Part shown: piece after piece, positions 12,790-20,948 of the stretch | Position numbering within the stretch: the first letter of the stretch is position 1 | How the letters are laid out: every line of letters begins with the position of its first letter | Source of the DNA: CAVSRC01 sp963730325 | GTDB taxonomy: Bacteria; Pseudomonadota; Alphaproteobacteria; Rhizobiales; Kaistiaceae | Length of the DNA stretch: 64,000 bases | Assembly (NCBI GenBank): GCA_963730325.1 | Contig: CAVSRC010000006.1 | Span: 180,758 to 244,757 of the forward strand | Direction of reading: 5' to 3' | The notes under the pieces: model-generated | The model's input: only the letters and a program-made list of their open reading frames with translations | Database searches by the model: none | What the model was told of the DNA's origin: nothing | Position numbers and translations under genes: made by a program

Positions 12790-13932
12790 CTAGCTGAGCG
12801 TCCGCCGGCGCCAGGTGAACAGGCTCGACATGGTGTAGTTCCACACCACGCCGACCAGCCCTCCGGCGATGCCCGCCAGCCACCAGCCGCTGCCCTGGCT
12901 GAACATGGCGCCGATGATGCCGATGTTGGCGAAGGCGCCGACCGCGCCGATGGCGTAGAACGACAGCAGGCCGCGGACGAGGGCCGCGCCGCGCAGGCGT
13001 TCGTCGCGATAGGTGATGACGTTGTTGAGGATGAAGTTCCAGGTCATCGCCGCCATGACGGCGGCGGTCTGCGCCACGTTGAACGAAAAGCCGGCGAGCC
13101 CGACGAGCCCGAGCGTGGCCAGGTGGACGGCGACGCCGGTGACCCCCACCGCCGCGAAGACGGCGAAATGCACCGGTACGTAGCGGCCGATCAGCTTGTC
13201 GATGAGGAGCACGCCGAACTCCCATGCGACCATGGTGTCGAGCTTGCTCTCGCCGAATTGGCGCGGGTTGAAGCGGCAGGGCAGCTCGCGGAAGCGCAGC
13301 GGGCGCGCGGACGAGGCGAAGATATCCAGCAGGATCTTGAAGCCGCGCTGCGACAGGGCGCGCACTTCCGCGTCGAAGGCGGCGCGCGACATGACGAAGA
13401 AGCCGCTCATCGGATCGGTCAGCTCGGCCTTGAGCAGCGTTTGCGCCAAGCGCGTGCCGGCGCGGCTGACGAACTGGCGCCACGGATTGGCAAGGCCGCC
13501 GCTGTCGCCGCCGCTGACGTAGCGGCTGCCGACGACGATATCGAGGTTCTCACCCTTGAGCGTGGCGAACATGGCGGCGAGCCTGGTCTCGTCGTGCTGA
13601 AGATCGCCGTCCATGACGGCGAAATAGGGCGCCGCCGACGACATCACCCCTTCGACGCAGGCGGTCGACAGGCCCCGGCGGCCGAGCCGGCGGATCACGC
13701 GCACGCGCCGGTCGCGCAACGCCAGCTCGCGGGCAACGTTTGCCGTGCCGTCGGGCGAATCGTCGTCGACGAAGACCACCTCCCAGGCGACGTCGGCGAG
13801 CACGGCGGCAAGACGCTCGACCAGGATCGGAACGTTGCCGGCCTCGTTGAAGGTCGGCACGACCACCGTCAGTTCGATGGCACCGGGGCCGGCGGCAGTT
13901 TCATCGGTGGGGCTGGCGAGGGTATCGGCCAT
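12790..13932 (-). CDS. GT2 polyprenol-phosphate glycosyltransferase fused to GtrA domain
   Basis: A 380-residue protein. Residues 20-240 form a GT2 domain (VVVPTFNEAGNVPILVERL, VVFVDDDSPDGT, MDGDLQHDETRL, DPMSGFFVMSR) of the dolichol-phosphate mannosyltransferase type, which loads a sugar onto polyprenyl phosphate. Residues 255-375 hold four membrane helices of the GtrA flippase-like family, including FNVAQTAAVMAAMTWNFILN. Such fusions make and flip a lipid-linked sugar for periplasmic glycan or lipid decoration. It is convergent with the UDP-xylose genes (36-base gap), so the donor could be a product of that pathway, but this is not shown. Confidence 0.88.
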   Translation of the reverse strand: MADTLASPTDETAAGPGAIELTVVVPTFNEAGNVPILVERLAAVLADVAWEVVFVDDDSPDGTANVARELALRDRRVRVIRRLGRRGLSTACVEGVMSSAAPYFAVMDGDLQHDETRLAAMFATLKGENLDIVVGSRYVSGGDSGGLANPWRQFVSRAGTRLAQTLLKAELTDPMSGFFVMSRAAFDAEVRALSQRGFKILLDIFASSARPLRFRELPCRFNPRQFGESKLDTMVAWEFGVLLIDKLIGRYVPVHFAVFAAVGVTGVAVHLATLGLVGLAGFSFNVAQTAAVMAAMTWNFILNNVITYRDERLRGAALVRGLLSFYAIGAVGAFANIGIIGAMFSQGSGWWLAGIAGGLVGVVWNYTMSSLFTWRRRTLS

Positions 13933-14035
13933 CGCTGACGGGCATCTCCGGGGCGGCGGCCGTGATTCGCGCGGGCTGCCGTGGCAGATCAGACCGATCT
14001 ACACCGTTTCGCCTGGCGGTGCGAACCCGGCGGGA

Positions 14036-15223
14036 TCAGGAAAACGCCTGAAGATCGGTGATGGCGCGGCCGAGGATGAGGGCGTGGACATCGTGGGTTC
14101 CCTCATAGGTGTTGACCGTCTCCAGGTTCTGGGCGTGACGCATGACGTGATAGCCGATCTGGATGCCGTTGCCGCCGTGCATGTCGCGCGCGGCCCGGGC
14201 GATATCGAGCGCCTTGCCGCAATTGTTGCGCTTGATGAGCGAGACCATTTCCGGCGCCATGGACCCGGCGTCGAACAGGCGGCCGACGCGCAACGCCGCC
14301 TGTAGCCCCAGCGCAATCTCGGTCTGCATGTCGGCGAGCTTCTTCTGGTAGAGCTGGGTGGCGGCGAGCGGCCGGCCGAACTGGCTGCGGTCGAGGCCGT
14401 ATTGGCGGGCGCGCAGCCAGCAATCTTCCGCCGCGCCCATCACCCCCCAGGCAATGCCGTAGCGGGCGCGATTGAGGCAGCCGAAGGCGGCGGCGAGACC
14501 CGAGGCATCGGGGAGCAGCGCGTCCTCGCCAACGTCGACATCCTGCATGACGATCTCGCCGGTGACCGAGGTTCTGAGCGACAGCTTGCCTTCGATCTTC
14601 GGCGCCGTGAGGCCGCCCAGGCCCTTTTCCAGGATGAAGCCGCGGACCTTGCCGTCATGCGCCGGCGAGCGCGCCCAGACGATGAAGACGTCGGCGATCG
14701 GCGCGTTCGATATCCACGTCTTGGCACCGTTCAGGCGATAGCCGCCGGCCGTCTTCACCGCCGTCGTCTTCATGGCGGCGGGATCGGACCCGGCATCCGG
14801 CTCGGTCAGCCCGAAGCAGCCGATCAGTTCGCCAGTGGCGAGCCTTGGCAGGAAGCGCTGCTTCTGGTCCTCCGAGCCATAGGCATGGATCGGATGCATG
14901 ACCAGCGACGACTGCACGCTCAGCATGGAGCGGAAGCCGGAATCGACCCGCTCGATCTCGCGGGCGATGAGGCCATAGGCGACGTAGCTCGAACCGAGCC
15001 CGCCATAGGTCTCGGGAATGGTGACGCCGAGGAGCCCGGCGGCGCCCATCTCGCGGACGATGGCCGGATCGGTGGTTTCGTTGAGGTAGGCATCCTCGAC
15101 GCGGGGGGCGAGGGCGCGCAGCGCGAATTCGGCAGCCGAGGCCGAAACCATGCGCTCTTCCTCAGAGAGCTGATCGTCGAACAGGAAGGGATCCCGCCAG
15201 TCGAACCTTGTCTCACCAGCCAT
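14036..15223 (-). CDS. gcdH: Glutaryl-CoA dehydrogenase (acyl-CoA dehydrogenase family)
   Basis: A 395-residue flavoprotein. CFGLTEPDAGSDPAAMKTTA and TWISNAPIADVFIVWAR are the FAD/substrate motifs. NTYEGTHDVHALILGRAIT near the C-terminus carries the catalytic glutamate and is typical of glutaryl-CoA dehydrogenase, which oxidises and decarboxylates glutaryl-CoA to crotonyl-CoA in lysine and tryptophan breakdown. Electrons leave through ETF to ETF-QO, whose gene is the divergent neighbour at 15368. Other acyl-CoA dehydrogenases are less likely given the EGTHDVHALI motif. Confidence 0.9.
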   Translation of the reverse strand: MAGETRFDWRDPFLFDDQLSEEERMVSASAAEFALRALAPRVEDAYLNETTDPAIVREMGAAGLLGVTIPETYGGLGSSYVAYGLIAREIERVDSGFRSMLSVQSSLVMHPIHAYGSEDQKQRFLPRLATGELIGCFGLTEPDAGSDPAAMKTTAVKTAGGYRLNGAKTWISNAPIADVFIVWARSPAHDGKVRGFILEKGLGGLTAPKIEGKLSLRTSVTGEIVMQDVDVGEDALLPDASGLAAAFGCLNRARYGIAWGVMGAAEDCWLRARQYGLDRSQFGRPLAATQLYQKKLADMQTEIALGLQAALRVGRLFDAGSMAPEMVSLIKRNNCGKALDIARAARDMHGGNGIQIGYHVMRHAQNLETVNTYEGTHDVHALILGRAITDLQAFS

Positions 15224-15367
15224 TTTTCCCTCTCCGCTGCCCCGTTCCCAGGCCGCTTGCGATTATTGACCGATCGGGGGCACGATCAACTGCGGCCTGA
15301 AACCACGGCTTTGCCCCACCCTGGTCATCCTCCGGCTTGACCGGAGGATGATGGTCGGGAGACGGAA

Positions 15368-17017
15368 ATGACAGCCCCCCGCGAATCGATGGATTTCGAC
15401 GTGGCGATCGTCGGCGCCGGCCCGGCGGGGCTGGCGGCGGCGATCCGGCTGAAGCAGCGCGCGCCCGACCTCTCGGTGGTGGTGCTGGAGAAGGGCTCGG
15501 AAGTCGGCGCCCACATCCTCTCCGGCGCGGTACTCGACCCAATCGGGCTCGACCGGCTTCTGCCCGATTGGCGCGAGGATGCGGATTGCCCGGTGAGGAC
15601 GCCAGTGACCGAGGACCGCTTCCTGTGGCTGGGGCCGGCCGGCGCAGTGCGCCTGCCCAACCTTCTGCTGCCGCCGCTGATGCGCAATCACGGCAACTAT
15701 GTCGTCTCGCTGGGCGATGTCTGCCGGTGGCTCGCAGCTCAAGCGGAGGCGCTTGGTGTCGAGGTCTTTCCGGGCTTCGCCGCGGTGGAGACGCTCCACG
15801 ACGAGAGCGGCGCGGTTATCGGCGTCGCCACCGGCGACTTGGGGCTGGGTCGCGACGGCAAACCCAAGGCGAGCTTCCAGCGCGGCATGGAACTCCGCGC
15901 CAAATACACGCTGATCGGCGAAGGCGCCCGCGGATCGCTGGCCAAGCGGCTGATCGCCCGTTTCGCCCTCGAGGACGGCCGCGCGCCGCAGAAGTTCGGC
16001 ATCGGCCTCAAGGAGCTGTGGCGTATCGCGCCGGAGAAGCACCGGCCCGGGCTGGTGCAGCATTCTTTCGGCTGGCCGCTCGACAACCGCACCGGCGGCG
16101 GCGCCTTCGTCTATCACCTCGGCGACGATCTGGTGTCGATCGGATTGGTCGTCCACCTCGACTATGCCAATCCCTATCTGTCGCCCTTCGAGGAGTTCCA
16201 GCGCTTCAAGACCCATGCCGTCATCCGGCCGACGCTGGAGGGGGGCACGCGCATCGCCTATGGCGCGCGGGCGATCACGGAGGGCGGCTGGCAGTCGGTG
16301 CCGAGGCTCGCCTTTCCCGGCGGGGCGCTGATCGGCTGTGCTGCAGGCCTGGTCAACGTGCCGCGGGTCAAGGGCAGCCACAATGCCATGCTCTCCGGCG
16401 TGCTGGCGGCGGAGCATGTGGCCGACGCGATCGCCGCCGGCCGCTCCCATGACGCACTTGCGGCCTATGAGGCGGCGTGGCGCAGCTCCGCCATCGGCGA
16501 TGACCTGAAGCCGGTGCGCAACGTCAAGCCGCTATGGTCGCGGCTCGGAACATTCGCCGGCGTCGTCGCCTCCGGGCTCGATCTGTGGACCAACACGTTT
16601 CGCTTCTCGCTCTTCGGCACGCTCGGCCACGACAAAGCCGACCACGAGGCGACCCTGCCGGCGGCGCGCGCCAAGCCGATCGCCTATCCGGCGCCGGACG
16701 GCGTGGTGAGCTTCGACCGCATGTCCTCGGTATTCCTCTCGAATACGCGCCACGAAGAGGACCAGCCGGTGCATCTCCATGTCCGCGACATGGACCTGCA
16801 AAAGTCCTCCGAGCACGCGGTCTATGGCGGACCGTCGGCGCGCTACTGCCCGGCCGGCGTCTATGAGTGGATCGAAGATGGAGACGGCGCCCCGCGCTAC
16901 CAGATCAACGCGGGTAACTGCGTCCACTGCAAGACCTGCGACATCAAGGACCCCAACCAGAACATCGACTGGGTGCCGCCGGAAGGCGGCGGCGGGCCGA
17001 ACTACCCGGCCATGTGA
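15368..17017 (+). CDS. Electron transfer flavoprotein-ubiquinone oxidoreductase
   Basis: A 549-residue membrane-associated FAD/4Fe-4S enzyme that moves electrons from ETF to ubiquinone. The N-terminal FAD fold is VAIVGAGPAGLAAAIRLKQ. The C-terminal cluster domain has CPAGVYEW and NCVHCKTCDIKDPNQNIDW, supplying four cysteines. The length matches the family (about 550). It is divergent from gcdH across about 140 bases, a sensible functional pairing. The start MTAPRESMDFDVAIVG is the only good candidate. Confidence 0.96.
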   Translation: MTAPRESMDFDVAIVGAGPAGLAAAIRLKQRAPDLSVVVLEKGSEVGAHILSGAVLDPIGLDRLLPDWREDADCPVRTPVTEDRFLWLGPAGAVRLPNLLLPPLMRNHGNYVVSLGDVCRWLAAQAEALGVEVFPGFAAVETLHDESGAVIGVATGDLGLGRDGKPKASFQRGMELRAKYTLIGEGARGSLAKRLIARFALEDGRAPQKFGIGLKELWRIAPEKHRPGLVQHSFGWPLDNRTGGGAFVYHLGDDLVSIGLVVHLDYANPYLSPFEEFQRFKTHAVIRPTLEGGTRIAYGARAITEGGWQSVPRLAFPGGALIGCAAGLVNVPRVKGSHNAMLSGVLAAEHVADAIAAGRSHDALAAYEAAWRSSAIGDDLKPVRNVKPLWSRLGTFAGVVASGLDLWTNTFRFSLFGTLGHDKADHEATLPAARAKPIAYPAPDGVVSFDRMSSVFLSNTRHEEDQPVHLHVRDMDLQKSSEHAVYGGPSARYCPAGVYEWIEDGDGAPRYQINAGNCVHCKTCDIKDPNQNIDWVPPEGGGGPNYPAM

Positions 17018-17099
17018 GGCCGGAGTCTCGCCGATCCCGGTGGAATTTGCCGCCCTTCCCCGTAAACTCCCCGCGCCTCCAGCCCGGATACCGCCCGCG

Positions 17100-17717
17100 A
17101 TGATATCCCTGAAGAGCAACTTCCTCTTCGTCCACATTCCCAAGACAGGCGGGAACTCGATCCAGACCGTACTGATGCCGCTGGCCGACGACGAGAAGGT
17201 CTGCAACGGACCGCTTCAGGACGGCATCGAGCGCTTCGGACTGGTCAACAGGCAGACCAACACCACCAAGCACAGCCCCCTGACCGAATACAAGGCGGCG
17301 CTGCCGGCCGCGACTTACGCCGCGCTCTACAAGTTCTGTTGCGTCCGCAACCCGTGGGAGCGCGTCATCTCGTTCTACTTTTCGCCGCACAGAGGCGCCG
17401 TCCGCTTCGACCGCAACGATTTCATCGCCTTCGCCAGGACCGTTCCGCCGGTCGTTCATTACCTGCGCGAGCACGAGCAGCAGGGGCTGAGGGACGCCAT
17501 CGCCAATATCGACCGCATCATCCGGTTCGAGACCATGCAGGAGGGTTTCACGGAAGCCTGTCGGGAACTGGGCCTCCCCCCGCGCCCCTTGCCGCATCGC
17601 AACAGCTCGGCACGCCAGCCGGCGAGCCGCTATTATGACGATGGGACCAAAGACGTGGTGGGGGAGATTTTCGGCGAAGAGATCGATGCGTTCGGATACC
17701 GGTTCCCGGCCGATTGA
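17100..17717 (+). CDS. Sulfotransferase family 2 (carbohydrate sulfotransferase-like)
   Basis: A 205-residue cytosolic protein. The 5'-PSB loop is FVHIPKTGGNSIQ at about residues 9-21 and the 3'-PB motif is CCVRNPWERVISFYF; together they bind PAPS. ENMQEGF-like and RNSSARQPASRYYDD segments near the C-terminus match the sulfotransfer_2 family, which sulfates sugars. It follows ETF-QO by 82 bases but fits better with the glycan island to the right, where two more sulfotransferase-like genes lie. Acceptor unknown. Confidence 0.82.
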   Translation: MISLKSNFLFVHIPKTGGNSIQTVLMPLADDEKVCNGPLQDGIERFGLVNRQTNTTKHSPLTEYKAALPAATYAALYKFCCVRNPWERVISFYFSPHRGAVRFDRNDFIAFARTVPPVVHYLREHEQQGLRDAIANIDRIIRFETMQEGFTEACRELGLPPRPLPHRNSSARQPASRYYDDGTKDVVGEIFGEEIDAFGYRFPAD

Positions 17718-18063
17718 GGTGTGGTGGACCGTCGGTACGGGAAGGCCCGGAGCGCGGTGTGACTTCAGAGGCAGAAGACGTCGTTGGTCCGTGTCGAGAG
17801 AGCGCCTGTGGCGTCGAAGCTCAAGGAGCTTGGCCCATTGTTGTGCCGTCGCCGACCCGGCATGGCTTTGTTCTGCCAAAGTGCATCACATACATGGACA
17901 GATTTGACGGTCCCTGAAGACACGTTTGGTCAGCCAGCGGGGCATCATGGCGCCGCCCAGGCAAATTCGACCTAGATGATTGTTCGGTGATGCCGTCGGC
18001 ATCGTCGACGCCGGGCTTCTCACCACGTTTTCAGCGCTGAAGCCACCCGACGACGTGTGGCGA
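17718..18063. other. Gene-poor stretch between sulfotransferase and XRE gene
   Basis: I see no convincing gene, tRNA or terminator in these 346 bases. Short frames on both strands have no recognisable content and no ribosome binding site. It may be the left scar of whatever brought in the XRE/Gp157/Rad52 cassette, but I found no repeated ends. Confidence 0.4.
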
Positions 18064-18303
18064 TCAGCGACTTGGCTTCCGGAGACGGACGCCGGCCCCT
18101 CCCCCGTTCTCATCGATGAAGTCGATCCCGGCCGATTCGAGCGCGCGCTTAACAGATGCAAGTGCCTCAGCCGACACCACAACCCCGAAATCGCGCTCGG
18201 CGCGCTTAATTGTGGGCACGGACAACCCCGCTGCTGCCGCGAGCCTCTTCTGTGACCAATCGAGGAGTCCCCTCGCCGCTCTCATTTGCTCAGGAGAGAT
18301 CAT
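18064..18303 (-). CDS. Small XRE-family helix-turn-helix regulator
   Basis: A 79-residue protein with an N-terminal helix-turn-helix (MRAARGLLDWSQKRLAAAAG, then LSVPTIKRAERDFG), a short hydrophobic dimer region and the tail GIDFIDENGGGAGVRLRKPS. The tail is typical of a large alphaproteobacterial XRE subgroup often found beside mobile or phage-like genes. It is divergent from the Gp157-like gene, with 69 bases between. That gap holds a perfect inverted repeat over the -10 region of the neighbour, so it probably represses the cassette and itself. Confidence 0.85.
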   Translation of the reverse strand: MISPEQMRAARGLLDWSQKRLAAAAGLSVPTIKRAERDFGVVVSAEALASVKRALESAGIDFIDENGGGAGVRLRKPSR

Positions 18304-18309
18304 TACCTA

Positions 18310-18355
18310 TTGACCCCTTTGGGATCATAACATATCATGATCCCATTAGGATCAT
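18310..18355 (+). promoter_or_regulatory. Promoter and palindromic operator of the Gp157-Rad52 cassette
   Basis: TTGACC (18310-18315), 17 bases, then TATCAT (18333-18338) makes a near-consensus promoter for the gene at 18373. A perfect inverted repeat TGGGATCAT-N8-ATGATCCCA (18320-18345) covers the spacer and the -10 box, and a third half-site AGGATCAT follows at 18348-18355. This is the layout expected for repression by the divergent XRE protein. Confidence 0.65.
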
Positions 18356-18372
18356 TCACACAGGAGCATCGT

Positions 18373-18873
18373 ATGTCTGCGCTCACTCATTCGATCACGA
18401 CCTACCAGACGATTCGACAGCGCATCTTAGCCCTCGAGACCGACATCGACGATACGACCCTTGCAGATACGCTGGAGGGGCTGACCGACCTCCACGAAGT
18501 GGTCGCCGCCGTGGTCCGCTCGGCCCTGCTCGATGAAGCCATGGCAGAGGGCCTCAAGGGGCACATACAGGCCCTGCAGGACCGCCTGCACCGCCTTATC
18601 GAGCGTGCCTCGGAACGCCGGCGCATCGCCCGCGACGCCATGGTCGAGGTCGACGTCAGGAAGATCGCGGCGCCCGATTTTACCCTCTCGGTCAGGCCAG
18701 GATCCCCTGCCCTCGTGGTGACCGACGAGAAGGTCATTCCTGACCCCTACTGGCTCCCGCGCGATCCACGCCTCGACCGGGTCGGGCTGATCAACGAGCT
18801 CAAGCGCGGGGCTGCCGTGCCCGGAGCGGTGCTTTCCAATCCGGAACCGGTTCTGAGCGTGAGGGTGCGGTGA
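18373..18873 (+). CDS. Siphovirus Gp157-like protein
   Basis: A 166-residue protein. The first 110 residues are mostly helical, with LEGLTDLHEVVAAVVRSALL and a probable coiled coil (HIQALQDRLHRLIERASERR). The second part, IAAPDFTLSVRPGSPALVV followed by IPDPYWLPRDPRLDRVGLIN and ELKRGAAVPGAVLSNPEPVL, matches the C-terminal part of phage Gp157-like proteins, linked to recombination modules of siphoviruses. The start at 18373 has AGGAG six bases upstream; a longer frame from 18337 lies in the promoter. The stop overlaps the start of the Rad52-like gene, so the two are coupled. Exact role unknown. Confidence 0.78.
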   Translation: MSALTHSITTYQTIRQRILALETDIDDTTLADTLEGLTDLHEVVAAVVRSALLDEAMAEGLKGHIQALQDRLHRLIERASERRRIARDAMVEVDVRKIAAPDFTLSVRPGSPALVVTDEKVIPDPYWLPRDPRLDRVGLINELKRGAAVPGAVLSNPEPVLSVRVR

Positions 18874-19886
18874 TGGGCTTCTCAGACCGCCAGATGCGTG
18901 CCCTCAGCCGCTGTGTACCGGCGCGGCATGTCCGATCCCGGCTTCGGGAGGGGAAGGAACTGTCCTATGTCGAGGGTTGGTACGTCCTGGCCCAGGCCAA
19001 TCGGATATTCGGGTTCGACGGGTGGGACAGGGAGACCGTCGAGACGAAGTGCATCATGGGCCGCGAGGCACGGGGTACTGCCACGGCAGTCTATGCGGCA
19101 CGGGTTCGCATCACGGTTCGCACTGACGACCGGGTGATCGTCCGCGATGGGCACGGCACCGGTGAAGCCACCGGACAATCGATGGGCGAAGTGCACGATC
19201 GGGCGCTCAAGGCGGCAGAAACCGATGCCACCAAGCGTGCCCTGGCCACCTTCGGCAGAGCTTTCGGCCTCGCCCTCTATGCAGGCACAGGTGGAACGGC
19301 CGAACCCAGGAACGGACAGCACGCCGCCCCCAGCTCGTCCCCTCCCCCCGCAAACAAGCCGGAAGAGGCGATTGTCTCCGCTCCCGCGGATGTTGCGCCG
19401 CCCCCGGCCACTGCCGACGCCACGACAAACGGCGCGGCGACCTCACTGGCGCCCAAGGCTGAGGCTGTCTCGCCGGCGCCGGAAGACCCCTCCGCGCCGG
19501 CGGTTGCGGTCTGCCGCACGGATGGAGCCCCTGTGCGTGAGCCCCGGCAGCACATCGACAAGAGTGCTCTGTCTCTTCGCGAGCCCGTGCGTGTCCGCGA
19601 CAAGGACCACCTGCGCTACGTCGCCTCGCAACCCTGCCTGTTGTGCAGCGCCAGCCCCTCCGACGCTCATCACGTGCGTTTTGCACAGCCGCGGGCGATG
19701 GGTCGCAAGGTTGGAGACAACTACACGGTCCCGCTTTGCCGAACCCATCATCGCGAGCTTCACCAATACGGGAACGAAGCCTCCTGGTGGCACGATATGG
19801 GCATTGACCCAATCGAGATTGCGGCAGAGATCTGGACCGAAAGCCATTCGACGCAGAAGGAACTGGCCCGACCAGCTGACAGATAG
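18873..19886 (+). CDS. Rad52-like single-strand annealing domain fused to a C-terminal HNH-like (DUF968-type) domain
   Basis: A 337-residue protein in three parts. Residues 1-145 are Rad52/Rad22-like (LSYVEGWYVLAQANRIFGFD, then ETDATKRALATFGRAFGLAL), a fold that anneals single strands. Residues 146-235 are a low-complexity Pro/Ala/Thr linker. Residues 240-330 have a Cys/His cluster (PCLLCSASPSDAHHV, VPLCRTHHRELHQYG) resembling DUF968/HNH endonuclease folds that bind zinc. It would act with the Gp157-like protein in phage-type recombination. The start is ATG at 18873 or GTG at 18870; both overlap the previous stop. The combination suggests annealing plus junction cutting, which is inference. 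Confidence 0.82.
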   Translation: MGFSDRQMRALSRCVPARHVRSRLREGKELSYVEGWYVLAQANRIFGFDGWDRETVETKCIMGREARGTATAVYAARVRITVRTDDRVIVRDGHGTGEATGQSMGEVHDRALKAAETDATKRALATFGRAFGLALYAGTGGTAEPRNGQHAAPSSSPPPANKPEEAIVSAPADVAPPPATADATTNGAATSLAPKAEAVSPAPEDPSAPAVAVCRTDGAPVREPRQHIDKSALSLREPVRVRDKDHLRYVASQPCLLCSASPSDAHHVRFAQPRAMGRKVGDNYTVPLCRTHHRELHQYGNEASWWHDMGIDPIEIAAEIWTESHSTQKELARPADR

Positions 19887-20060
19887 GCCGAGTTGGTCGC
19901 GGTTGGACCGCAGTATCCACTCCGATCTCTTTGCGAATGCTTGTGACGCTGGATTGTGGCGCCGGGAGCCGGATGCGCACTGAGGCTCAAATCTACCAGT
20001 ACGGCGAAGAAATTGGCTGCATTCATTTGAGGCCTGGGCGTGGATGATGAACTCCGACCA

Positions 20061-20889
20061 TCACCAGTAGGGGCGAGCGATCCGCCGTGCCAGAGCCGGC
20101 ATGAATCCGAAGGCGACGCGAGCCGCCAGTGCCTGCACCCGGCGATGCCAGCTGACGTGGGTCTCGTGTGAATCGTGCGGCGTGTAACCGATTGTCCGCT
20201 CGGTCTCACCTAGAACTCCAGCGCGCGCGAGAGTTGTTCGAGGTGAGGTTCAGAACGGCGTAGGAGATATCGTCGGCGTGTATTGCTTGCTCAATCCCGT
20301 TGCAGAGGTCTCTGTCGCTGATCCAGCAATCCTGCTCCCAATCGCCCGTCGGCATATCGGGCTCGGGCACGTTGTTCCCCCCCCGGCACGATCCGATGCG
20401 CAGGACGACGGTCGAGATTCCATATCTCTCGCAGAACGCCTTTCCGATCCGCTCGGCGATAATTTTGGTCATCCCATAGGGACTGACGCCCGGATTCGCC
20501 GGCATATCAGGCGTGCGCACGGTAGAGTTGAACCGATAGCCGTACATCGTCCACACCGAGCTCGCAAAGACAACGCGCTTCACCCCATGCTCGGCCGCTG
20601 CGTTGTAGACGTTCAAGGACATGTCGATGTTGGCGCAATTGGCAGCGTCCCAGCGTGTCCAGTGCGCAGGCACATTGGCGAGATGAACGACCGCATCCAC
20701 GCCTTTGAAGAGGCCGGTCCACGACGGGTGGTAGTTGCGCAGGTCCGCGTCCATAACTCTCGGATCGCCTCGAACACCGCGCGCAACAAGCGTCAGTTCA
20801 TAGCGGTCGCTTGCAGACAAATGCTTGCGCAGCTTTCGTCCGATCGTGCCAGTCGCGCCCGTAATCAGGATTCGTTTGGGCGAATACAT
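20061..20889 (-). CDS. NAD-dependent epimerase/dehydratase (uronate dehydrogenase-like), frameshifted
   Basis: An SDR-type nucleotide-sugar or sugar enzyme with RILITGATGTIGRKLRKHL, then DAVVHLANVPAHW, VVFASSVWTMYG and the YGMTK dyad. The first frame stops at 20206, right after SNNSRARWS. One base over, the text continues as LGETERTIGYTPHDSHETHV and ends at 20061, giving the missing C-terminus. Removing one base at about 20211-20220 yields 275 residues, normal for the uronate dehydrogenase/epimerase group. The frameshift is probably an error. It is the last gene of the minus-strand glycan operon running from 23865. Confidence 0.75.
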
Positions 20890-20948
20890 AACGTTGGATG
20901 CCCCGCCTCGGCGCAACCAGACCAAATCCAAGGCCTGGCGGCTTGGTG

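Noticed and set aside
17718..18063. Remnant insertion sequence or integrase attachment site
   Set aside because: No terminal inverted repeats, no target duplications and no transposase-like text could be found.
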